64,000 bases of DNA from the NCBI RefSeq assembly GCF_029813785.1, contig NZ_JARVKY010000006.1, forward strand, positions 62,001 through 126,000, written 5' to 3'. Under the pieces are notes generated by a model that was not told the origin of the DNA, searched no databases, and worked only from the letters and a program-made list of their open reading frames with translations. The position numbers and the translations under genes were made by a program. Of the stretch, positions 7,661-19,600 are shown piece after piece. The stretch comes from Streptomyces sp. DH41. GTDB taxonomy: Bacteria; Actinomycetota; Actinomycetes; Streptomycetales; Streptomycetaceae. Positions within the stretch are counted from its first letter, which is position 1. Every line of letters begins with the position of its first letter.

Positions 7661-10600
7661 CCGGTCACCGACCCGGCCCTGGCCGCCGCCGACCCCGAGG
7701 AGCCGGTCGCTATCGTCGGCATGGCCTGTCGGCTGCCCGGCGGGGTGTCCTCGCCGGAGCAGCTGTGGAGGCTGGTGGCAGACGGGGTCGACGCGGTCTC
7801 GGACTTCCCCGAGGACCGCGGCTGGGACCTGGAGGGCCTGTTCGACCCGGAGCACCCCGACCGCGCGGGTACGTCGTGCACCGACCAGGGCGGCTTCCTG
7901 GACGGGGCGGGCCTTTTCGACGCGGGGTTCTTCGGGATCTCGCCGCGTGAGGCGCTGGCGATGGACCCGCAGCAGCGGTTGCTCCTGGAGAGCTCCTGGG
8001 AAGCCTTCGAGAGCGCCGGGATCGACCCGCTCTCGCTCAAGGGCGCCGATGTCGGCGTCTTCTCCGGGCTGTTCGGCCAGGGATATGGAACCGGTGCCGT
8101 CCCGCCGGAACTGGAGGGTCTCGCGAGCACCGGTACGGCGTCGAGTGTGGCGTCGGGCCGGGTGTCGTACGTCTTCGGCTTCGAGGGCCCGGCGGTGTCG
8201 GTGGACACCGCTTGTTCGTCGTCGCTGGTGGCGATGCATCTGGCGGCTCAGGCGCTGCGCCAGGGCGAGTGCTCCACTGCCCTCGCCGGCGGCGTGGCGG
8301 TGATGGCGACACCCGACAACTTCGTGGCGTTCTCGCGGCAGGGAGCACTGTCCGCGGACGGTCGCTGCAAGGCGTTCGCGGAGGGTGCGGACGGGACGGG
8401 CTGGGCGGAGGGCGTCGGGGTCGTGGTCCTGGAGCGTCTGTCGGTGGCGCGGGAGCGCGGGCATCGGGTGCTCGCGGTGCTGCGGGGCAGTGCGGTGAAC
8501 CAGGACGGTGCGTCCAACGGTCTGACGGCGCCGAGCGGTCCTTCGCAGCAGCGGGTGATCCGGCGGGCTCTGGCGAGTGCGGGGCTGGCGTCGACGGACG
8601 TGGATCTCGTCGAGGCCCATGGGACGGGGACGGCGCTGGGTGATCCGATCGAGGCGCAGGCGTTGCTGGCCACGTACGGCAAGGGGCGTGAGGCGGGGCG
8701 GCCTTTGTGGCTGGGTTCGTTGAAGTCGAATGTGGGTCATACGCAGGCGGCCGCGGGTGTGGCTGGTGTGATCAAGATGGTGCAGGCGTTGCGGCATGGT
8801 GTGATGCCGGCGACGTTGCATGTGGATGCGCCGACGTCGCAGGTGGACTGGTCGGTGGGCGGCGTGGAGTTGCTGACCGAGGCGCGGGAGTGGCCGCGTG
8901 ACGGCCGTCCTCGCCGGGCCGGTGTCTCGGCCTTCGGGGTGAGTGGGACGAACGCGCACCTGATTCTGGAGGAGGCGCCCGAGGACGAGGCGCCGTCGCC
9001 GTTGCCTTCTGGTGGTGTGGTGCCGCTGGTGGTGTCGGCGCGTAGTGCGGGGTCGCTGGCCGGGCAGGCCGGGCGGCTGGCGGACTTCGTGGAGGAAGCC
9101 GGCGGGGTGTCGCTGGGTTCGGTGGCCGGTGCGTTGGTCGGTGGGCGTGCGGTGCTGGGTGAGCGTGCGGTGGTGGCGGCCGGCTCGGACGACGAGGCGC
9201 TGGTTGGTCTGCGGGCTCTGGCGCGGGGTGAGGGTTGCGCCAATCTGGTGTCCGGTGGTGCTGGTGCGCTGGGCAAGGTGGTGTGGGTGTTTCCGGGGCA
9301 GGGCTCGCAGTGGGCGGGTATGGGCCGGGAACTGCTCGACTCTTCAACCGTGTTCGCGGAGCGGATCGGAGAGTGTGCGGCGGCCCTGGAGCCGTTCATC
9401 GACTGGTCGTTGGAAGATGTGCTGCGGGGGGATGCTGACCCGGGCCTGTTGGATCGGGTCGATGTCCTTCAGCCGGCCAGTTTCGCGGTGATGGTGGGTC
9501 TGGCGGCGGTGTGGGCGTCGGTGGGTGTTGAGCCCGACGCGGTGCTGGGGCATTCGCAGGGTGAGATCGCTGCCGCGTGTGTGTCGGGTGCGTTGTCGCT
9601 GGAGGATGCGGCCCGGGTGGTGGCGTTGCGTAGTCAGGCCATCGGCGAACAGCTTGCCGGGCGTGGCGGTATGGCCTCCGTCGCCCTGAGTGAGAGCGAG
9701 GCGGTTGCGCGGCTGGAGCGTTGGGCGGATCGGGTCGAGGTCGCGGCGATCAACGGGCCGTCGTCGGTGGTGATCGCTGGTGATGCCGGGGCGCTGGACG
9801 AGGCGTTGGAGGCTCTGGCCGCTGAGGGTGTCCGAGTCCGGCGGGTGGCGGTGGACTACGCCTCCCACACCCGGCATGTGGAGGACATCCGCGAGATCCT
9901 CGCCGACACGCTCGCCGGTATCGAAGCTGCACAGCCGTCCATTCCGTTCTACTCGACCGTCACCGGCGAGTGGGTCGATCAGGCGGGTGTCCTGGACGGC
10001 GGCTACTGGTACCGCAACCTCCGCAGCCAAGTCGGTTTCGGCCCGGCGGTGGGGGAGTTGATCCGTCAGGGCCACGGTGTCTTCGTCGAGGTCAGTGCCC
10101 ACCCGGTACTGGTCCAGCCGATCACCGAGACCGTCTACGCCGCCGACGGGGACACGGAAGCCGTGGTCACCGGTTCGCTGCGCCGTGAGGACGGTGGGCT
10201 GCGTCGTCTGCTGGCCTCGATGGCCGAGCTGTTCGTACGCGGTGTCACCGTCGACTGGACCGGCGTACTCCCGGCCGGGGCGACCTCGGCACGGCTCGAC
10301 CTGCCGACGTACGCCTTCGACCACCAGCACTACTGGCTCCAGGCGACCGACGCCCCCACCGACGCGGCGTCCCTCGGACTGGCCGGGACCGATCACCCGC
10401 TGCTCGGCGCGGTCGTCGGCATGCCGCGCTCGGGTGGGCTGGTGGCCACCTCCAGGTGGTCGCCCAAGACGCAGCCCTGGCTCGCCGAACACCTGCTGTC
10501 CGATGCCGTCGTCGTACCGAACGCCGCTCTGGTCGAGCTGGCCATCCGGCTCGGTGACCTGGCAGCAGTCCCCTACCTCGACGAACTGACCGTCGACATG

Positions 10601-13600
10601 CCCATCGTGTTGCCGCAGGGAGGCGATCGCAGCATCCAGGTCGTCGTGGGCGAGTCCGACGGGGCGCGGCGGCCGGTGGAGGTCTACTCCCGTGCCGCCG
10701 ACGCCCCGCTGGACGCGGAGTGGACACGGCACGCGCACGGCATGCTGGCGCCCGCCGCCGAAGGCGAGACACACGTCGTTCCCAAGCCGGGCGGTGAAGC
10801 CACCGAGATCCAGCTGGACGGCGCCGCCGCGCATGACGCGGACCGTTACGGCCTGCACCCCGCACTGCTCGACGCCGCCGTCCGTACGGTCGTCCCGGTC
10901 GGCACGGTCCCGTCCGTGTGGTCCGGTGTGGCTCTCCTCGCGTCGGGCGCCACCGCACTGCACGTGCGTCGGGGAGAGGGAGCGGGCGAGGACACACGCC
11001 TCCTGTTGAACGACCCCACGGGGCGACCCGTGATGACGGTCCAGGGCATCCGCGCGACGCCGTTCTCTCCTGAACAAGCCGGAATCGCCGGGGCGTTGAC
11101 GCACGACTCGCTGTTCCGTGTCGACTGGACCCGGCTGTCGCTGCCGACCGCGGACCGGGCTCCGGTCATGGTGTCGGTCGGGAACGGCGGTGACGTCGTC
11201 GCGGCGGCAGTGGCGGACGGGCCCGTTCCCGACGTCCTGGTGTACGACGCCCGCGGCGCGTCCGCGGCGGGTGACGTCCGTGCGGCGGTCGGTGCCGTCC
11301 TCGCCGTACTGCAGGCCTGGTTGGCGGAGCCCGTACTGGAGGAGACCCGGCTCGCCGTGGTCACGGGGGCGTGCGACGCGCTGGACGCGGCGGCGGTGTG
11401 GGGGCTGGTGCGATCGGCGCAGTCGGAGCACCCGGACCGGATCGTCCTCGTGGACCTCGGCGACGACTCCCCGTCTGTGCTCGCGCTCGCGATCCCGAGC
11501 GGTGAGCCACAGCTGAGGGTGCGTGGTGGCGTCACGCAGGTGCCCCGACTCGTGCGGGTGCGCGGCACGGTGTCCGAGACCGGGCCGCTCGCCCGCCCGC
11601 TCGACCCGGAAGGCACGGTCCTGATCACCGGCGGCACCGGGACGCTCGGTGCGCTGACCGCGCGGCACATGGTCACCGCGTACGGCGTCCGTCATCTGCT
11701 CCTGGCCGGCCGGCGCGGCAGCGCTCCGCGGCTGCGCGAGGAGCTGACCGCGCTGGGCGCGTCCGTCACCGTCGCCGCCTGTGACGCGTCGGACCGGGGG
11801 CAGGTCGAGGCGCTGCTGCGGACGATACCGGCCGAGCATCCGCTGACGGCCGTCGTGCACACCGCCGGAGTCCTGGACGACGGGGTGCTCACCGAGCAGA
11901 CCCCGGACCGGTTCGACACCGTGTTGCGGCCCAAGCTCGACGCGGCGCTCCACCTGCACGAGCTGACCCGGGACATGGACCTTGCCGCGTTCGTGCTGTT
12001 CTCCTCGGCGGCGGGCGTCCTCGGCAACCCGGGGCAGGCCAACTACGCCGCGGCCAACGCCTGCCTGGACGCGCTGGCACGGCAGCGGCACCGGCTCGGT
12101 CTGCCGGCCGTCTCCATCGCCTGGGGCTACTGGTCGACGGTCAGCGCCATGACCGAGCACCTGGACGCCGCGGACCTGCGGCGCAACCGGCGGATCGGCA
12201 TGGCCGGCCTCACCGCCGCCGAGGGCATGGCCCTGCTGGACGCCGCCCTGGGCGCCACGGCGGAAGCGGACGGCGCGCTGCTGGCGGCGAAGTTCGAGAT
12301 GGCGGTCCTGCGTGCCACGGCGGCCGACGGCCCCGTGCCGGCGCCGCTGCGCGCTCTCGCGCCGGCGCCACGCCCGGTGGCCGGAACCGCCACCCCGGCC
12401 CTGCGCGGTTCCGTGGCGGAGCGCCTCGCCGGCCTGAGCGGCACCGAGCAGACCGAGGTACTGGTCGACCTCGTACGCCGGCACGCCGCCGAGGTCCTCG
12501 GGCACGGCTCCGCCGACGCGATCCGTGCCGACCGGCCGTTCAAGGACGCCGGCTTCGACTCGCTGACCGCGGTGGAACTGCGCAACCGGCTCGTGGCCGC
12601 GACCGGCCTCACCCTCTCCCCGGCGCTGATCTTCGACTATCCGAAGCCCGCGGTGCTCGCCGAGCAGTTGCGGAACAGGCTCCTCGGTGATGTGGCGCCG
12701 CGTACGGCCGCCCTCGCCGCCACAGCCACCCCTGGCATCCCCGCCGCCCCCAGCACCCCCGCCGCCACAGCCGTCCCGGCCGTTCCGGCAGTCCCGGGCA
12801 CGGGTGAGGAGCCGATCGCGATCGTGTCCATGGCCTGCCGCTTTCCCGCCGGTCTGCACAGCCCGGAGGACCTGTGGCGCGTGGTGGCCGACGGCGTCGA
12901 CGTCGTCACCGAGTTCCCCGACGACCGCGGCTGGGACACCGAGCGGCTCTACGATCCGGACCCCGATCACACCGGCACGACCTACGTGCGCCACGGCGCC
13001 TTCCTCGACGACGCCGCCGGATTCGACGCGGCCTTCTTCGGCATCTCGCCCAACGAGGCGCTGGCGATGGACCCGCAGCAGCGGCTGCTGCTGGAAACGT
13101 CCTGGGAGGCCTTCGAGCGGGCCGCGATCGACCCGACGACCCTCGCCGGGCAGGACATCGGCGTGTTCGTCGGCGTCAACAGCCACGACTACAGCGTGCG
13201 CATGCACCAGGCGACCGGTGTCGAGGGCTTCCGCCTCACCGGCTCCTCCGGCAGCGTCACCTCGGGCCGGGTGGCCTACCACCTGGGCACCGAGGGTCCC
13301 GCCATCACCGTCGACACGGCCTGCTCCTCCTCGTTGGTGGCCCTGCACCTGGCGGCGCAGGCCCTCAACCGGGGCGAGTGCACGATGGCGCTGGCCGGCG
13401 GAGTGATGGTGATGGGCACCGTCGAGACCTTCGTCGAGTTCTCCCGGCAGCGCGGACTGGCGCCCGACGGTCGGTGCAAGGCGTTCGCGGACGGCGCGGA
13501 CGGTACCGGCTGGTCGGAGGGCGCGGGGCTGCTGCTGGTGGAGCGGTTGTCGGACGCCCGCCGCCACGGCCACCGCGTCCTGGCCGTCGTCCGGGGCTCG

Positions 13601-16600
13601 GCCGTGAACCAGGACGGCGCGTCGAACGGCCTGACCGCGCCCAACGGCCCCGCGCAACAGCGGGTGATCCGCAAGGCGCTGGCCCACGCCGGCCTGCGGA
13701 CCGCGGACGTGGACGCCGTGGAGGCGCACGGCACGGGCACGACGCTCGGCGACCCGATCGAGGCGGACGCGCTGCTGGCGACGTACGGTCAGGACCGGCC
13801 GGCCGACCGACCGCTGTGGCTCGGCTCGGTGAAGTCGAACATCGGCCACACCCAGGCCGCGGCGGGCGTAGCCGGCGTGATCAAGATGGTCATGGCGATG
13901 CGACACGGCATGTTGCCCCGCACCCTGCACGTGGACCGGCCGTCGACCCACGTCGACTGGTCCGCGGGTGCCGTGGAGCTGCTGACCGCAGCACGCGAAT
14001 GGCCGCGCGACGGCCGCCCGCGCCGGACCGGAGTGTCCTCCTTCGGCATCGGCGGCACCAACGCGCACGTCATCCTCGAAGAAGCCCCCGACCTCCCGCC
14101 GTCCCCCGTGCCGGAGACCGAGCCGCAGCCGGGCGCCCACCGCTCCGCCCCCATACCTCCCGCACCCTCCGCGCCCCCCGTGCCTGTGCCTGTGCCCGTG
14201 CCGGTGTCGGGGCGGACATCGGCCGGACTGCGCGGTCAGGCCGACCGGCTCGCGCGCTTCCTCGACGAGCGGCCCGGTACACCGCTCACGGAGACCGCTC
14301 ACGCGCTCGCCACCACACGCGCCCAACTCGACCACCGAGCCGTAGTCCTGGCCTCCGACCGGCACCAGCTCAGCGCCGACCTCACCACCCTCGCGCAGGG
14401 CGGAGTGACCCCCGCGGCCGTCACCGGCACCCCCACCACGGGCAAACTGGCCGTCCTCTTCACCGGCCAGGGCAGCCAGTGGGCCGGCATGGGCCGCCAA
14501 CTCGCCGAGACCTTCCCGGTCTTCAGGGACGTCTTCGACGCCGCGTGCGATGCCGTCGACACACATCTGCGCGGACACGCGGACCGCCCGCTGCGCGAGG
14601 TCGTCCTCGGCGCTCCCGCAGCTCCCGGCAGCGAGCTGCTCGACCGCACCATGTACACGCAGGGGGCCCTGTTCGCCCTGGAGACCGCGCTGTACCGGCT
14701 CTTCGAATCCTGGGGAGTACGCCCGGACCTCTTCGCCGGACACTCCGTCGGGGAGATCACCGCCGCACACGTCTCCGGCGTCCTCCGCCTGGAGGACGCC
14801 GCCGAACTCGTCGCCGCACGCGGCCGGCTGATGCAGGCCCTGCCCGAAGGCGGCGCGATGGTCGCCGTCAAGGCCACCGAGACCGACCTCGCGCCGCTCC
14901 TCGCCCGGGCACAGGGAGAGGTCTGCGTCGCCGCGGTGAACGGCCCCGACGCGCTGGTGCTCTCCGGCGCCGAGGACGCCGTGCTCGCCGTCTCCGGCGA
15001 ACTGAGCCGGCGCGGCCACAAGACACACAGGCTGACCGTCAGCCACGCCTTCCACTCCTCGCTGATGGAACCCATGGTCGACGAGTTCCGTACCGTCGCG
15101 GAGCGCCTGCCCTACCAGCCCGGTGCCGTGCGCGTCGTCTCCACCGTGACCGGCGAACTCGCCGGAGACGGACAGCTCACCACCCCCGGCTACTGGGTCG
15201 ACCAGGCCCGCGCCGCGGTGCGCTTCGGCGACGCCCTCACCACGCTCGGCGAACAGGGCGCCACGACCTTCCTCGAACTGGGCCCCGGAGGCGTCCTCGC
15301 CGCACTGGCCCTCGGCTCGCCCGGCGTCCAGGAGGAGGGCTGCGTCGCCACCCTCCGCAAGGACGGCGCCGAACCCGCCGACGTCCTGACGGCGCTCGCG
15401 CACCTGCATGTGCGCGGGGTACCCCTGGACTGGCCGGCCGTCCTCGGACGTACGACGCCCGCCACCGCCACCGGGACCGAGCTGCCCACCTACGCGTTCC
15501 AGCACCAGCGGTACTGGGTCGACACCGACGCCACCACGACGGGCGGAGCCGAGGCCCTCGGCACCGTCGGCGCCGGACACCCGCTGCTCGGCACCGTCGT
15601 CGACATGCCCGGCGACCACGGCCCCGGCGGCGTCGTCCTCACCGGACGGCTGTCGCCGCGCACCCGGGGCCTGCACACCGCGCACCCGGCGGCGGACGGC
15701 GCCACCAGGGCCCCGGCCGCCGCTCTGCTGGAGATGCTCGTGAGGGCCGGCGACGAAGTGGGCTGCGGAGCCCTCGAAGACGTCACCGTCGAGACGCCGC
15801 TGTCCGTACCGGAGCACGGCCACACCGACATACGGGTCTCGGTCGACGCCCCTGGCCCGGACGGGCGTCGCCGCGCCGCCGTCCACGGCCGCACACTCGA
15901 CCCCGAGCACGGACCGTGGACGTGCCACGCCCGCGCCGTCCTGGTCCCCGGAACGCCGAGACCGGACTTCGACCTGCGGTCCTGGCCGCCGCCCGCGGAC
16001 GGTGCCGGCTCGCTGCCCGGCGCGCACCGCGTGTGGCAACGGGACGGACACACCTTCGCGGAACTCGCCCTTTCCGACACCTCGGCCGAGGAGGCCGCCG
16101 AGTTCACACTCCATCCGATGCTCGTCGACGCCGCGCTGCGCGTACTGGACGCCCACATCGCGGGAGGGCCACCCACGGCCGACACCCGACGCGGCGCCCG
16201 TGTCCTGTCCGACTGCGCCACTGTGGCGGTGTACGCGGAAGGCGCCGACACGCTGCGACTGCGGATCACTCCGGTGGAGGGCGACCGGCATCTCCTGGAG
16301 CTGGCGGACTCCTCCGGCGAGCCCGTCGCCGTACTGGGACCGCTGACCCTGGGCCCCGCCCCCGAAGCGCGGACCCAAGAGCACGCGGCGCCGCGCGCGG
16401 ACGACACCACTGCCACCGACGCTTCTTCGGCTACGGCTACGGCTACATCCGCATTCGCATCCACGGCCGGCCCGTCACGGCGAGTGGTGGCACGCAGTGG
16501 AACGGCCGACGAGGAGTTCGCCGGACGGCTGGCCGGCCTCTCGGCCCAGGAGCAGCACCGCCTGGTGACGGACCTGCTCAAGGAGAGCGTCGCCGTCGTG

Positions 16601-19600
16601 CTCGGCCACCGGGACCCGGACGCGTTCGACTGGGACGCCCAGCAGTCCTTCAAGGGTCTCGGCTTCGACTCGCTCGGCGCGGTCAAGCTCCGCAATCGGC
16701 TCCGTGACCTCACCGGCGTCGAACTGCCCGCCACGCTCGTGTTCGACTACCCCACCCCTGAAGCACTGGTCGGCCACCTACGAGCCGAACTGCTCGGCGA
16801 GCAGCCGCGGACACCCGCCCCGGCCACCGTGGTCGCGCCGGCCACGGACGAGCCCATCGCGATCGTCGCCATGAGCACACGGCTGCCGGGCGGGGTGGAC
16901 AGTCCCGAAGCACTGTGGGAACTCGTGACGGAACGGCGGGACGCGATCTCCGGCTTCCCCCTGGACCGTGACTGGGACCTCGACGGCCTGTATCACCCGG
17001 ACCCGGACCACCCCGGTACGAGCTACACCCGCTCCGGCGGATTCCTGCACGAGGCCGCGCGGTTCGACGCCGCGCTGTTCGGGATCTCGCCGCGCGAGGC
17101 GCTGGCGATGGACCCACAGCAGCGACTGCTCCTGGAGACGTCGTGGGAGGCGCTGGAACGGGCGGGCATCGACCCGCTCTCCACCAGAGGCAGTGACATC
17201 GGCGTCTTCACCGGGATCGTCCACCACGACTATGTCACCCGGCTCCGCCACGTGCCCGAAGAAGTACAGGGCTATCTCATGACCGGTACGGCGTCGAGTG
17301 TGGCGTCGGGCCGGGTGTCGTACGTCTTCGGCTTCGAGGGGCCCGCGGTCACCGTGGACACCGCCTGTTCGTCGTCGCTGGTGGCGATGCATCTGGCCGC
17401 GCAGGCGCTGCGCCAGGGCGAGTGCTCCATGGCGCTCGCCGGCGGCGCGACCGTCATGGCCGGCCCGGACGCCTTCATGGAGTTCTCGCGTCAACGCGGC
17501 TTGTCCGCGGACGGTCGTTGCAAGGCGTTCGCGGAGGGTGCGGACGGGACGGGTTGGGCGGAGGGCGTCGGGGTCGTGGTCCTGGAGCGTCTGTCGGTGG
17601 CGCGGGAGCGTGGGCACCGGGTGCTCGCGGTGCTGCGGGGCAGTGCGGTGAACCAGGACGGCGCGTCCAACGGCCTGACGGCTCCGAACGGTCCTTCGCA
17701 GCAGCGGGTGATCCGGCGGGCCCTGGCCAATGCCCGTATCGCCGCGACGGACGTGGACGTCGTCGAGGCTCATGGGACGGGGACGGCGCTGGGTGACCCG
17801 ATCGAGGCGCAGGCGTTGCTGGCCACGTACGGCAAGGGGCGTGAGGCGGGGCGGCCTTTGTGGCTGGGCTCGTTGAAGTCGAACATCGGGCACACGCAGG
17901 CGGCCGCGGGTGTGGCTGGTGTGATCAAGATGGTGCAGGCGTTGCGGCATGGTGTGATGCCGGCGACGTTGCATGTGGATGCGCCGACGTCGCAGGTGGA
18001 CTGGTCGGCGGGCGGCGTGGAGTTGCTGACCGAGGCGCGGGAGTGGCCGCGTGACGGTCGTCCTCGCCGGGCGGGCGTGTCCTCGTTCGGGGCCAGCGGG
18101 ACCAATGCGCATCTGATTCTGGAGGAGGCGCCTGCCGAGGAGGCGGAGGCGTCGCAGCCGTCGCCCTCTGGTGGTGTGGTGCCGTTGGTGGTGTCGGCGC
18201 GTAGTGCGGGGTCGCTGGCCGGGCAGGCCGGGCGGCTCGCGGCCTTCCTCGAGGAAGCCGGTGAGCATTCTCTGACGGGCGTCGCCGGTGCGTTGGTCGG
18301 TGGGCGTGCGGTGCTGGGTGAGCGTGCGGTGGTGGTGGCCGGCTCCGACGACGAGGCGCTGGTTGGTCTGCGGGCCCTGGCGCGGGGCGAGGGTTGCGCC
18401 AATCTGGTGTCTGGTGGCGCTGGTGCGCTGGGCAAGGTCGTGTGGGTGTTCCCGGGGCAGGGCTCGCAGTGGGCGGGTATGGGCCGGGAACTGCTGAACG
18501 CGTCGCCGGTGTTCGCGGAGCGGATCGGAGAGTGCGCGGCGGCCCTGGAGCCGTTCATCGACTGGTCACTCGTCGAGGTGCTGCGCGGGGATGCTGACCC
18601 GGGCCTGCTGGAGCGGGTCGATGTCCTTCAGCCGGCCAGTTTCGCTGTGATGGTGGGTCTGGCGGCGGTGTGGGCGTCGGTGGGTGTTGAGCCCGACGCG
18701 GTGCTGGGGCATTCGCAGGGTGAGATCGCTGCCGCGTGTGTGTCGGGTGCGTTGTCGCTGGAGGATGCGGCACGCGTGGTGGCGCTGCGCAGTCAGGCCA
18801 TCGGCGAACATCTCGCCGGGCGTGGCGGTATGGCCTCCGTCGCCCTGAGCGAGAGCGAGGCGGTTGCGCGGCTGGAGCGTTGGGCGGACCGGGTCGAGGT
18901 CGCGGCCCTCAACGGACCGTCCTCCGTGGTGATCGCTGGTGATGCCGGGGCGCTGGACGAGGCGTTGGAGGCCCTGGCCGCTGAAGGTGTCCGAGTCCGG
19001 CGGGTGGCGGTGGACTACGCCTCCCACACCCGGCACGTGGAGGACATCCGCGAGATCCTCGCCGACACACTCGCCGGTATCGAAGCTGCACAGCCGTCCA
19101 TTCCGTTCTACTCGACCGTCACAGGCGAGTGGATCGACCAGGCCGGTGTCCTGGACGGCGGCTACTGGTATCGCAACCTCCGGAGCCAGGTGGGCTTCGG
19201 TCCCGCTGTCGCCGGCCTCCTGGAACAGGGCCACGGTGTCTTCGTCGAGGTCAGTGCCCACCCGGTACTCGTCCAGCCGATCACCGAGACCGTCTACGCC
19301 GCCGACGGGGACACGGAAGCCGTGGTCACCGGTTCGCTGCGCCGTGAGGACGGAGGGCTGCGTCGTCTGCTGGCCTCGATGGCCGAGCTGTTCGTGCGCG
19401 GCGTCACCGTCGACTGGACCGGCGTACTCCCGGCCGGGGCTGCCTCGGCACGGCTCGACCTGCCGACGTACGCCTTCGACCACCAGCACTACTGGCTCCA
19501 GGAGGCGGAGGGGGCCGACGGGGCCGCCGACACCACGGAAGGTGCGGACTCCGATTTCTGGGAGGCGGTGGAGCACGCCGATCTGAACGCCCTCACCGAA

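Noticed and set aside
4289..16384. Very long minus-strand open frames (for example 4289-8959 and 9344-16384)
   Set aside because: They are antisense shadows of the PKS genes, caused by GC-rich third positions. Their translations are Arg/Gly/His-rich, have no domain signature, and overlap clear KS/AT/KR/ACP coding on the + strand.
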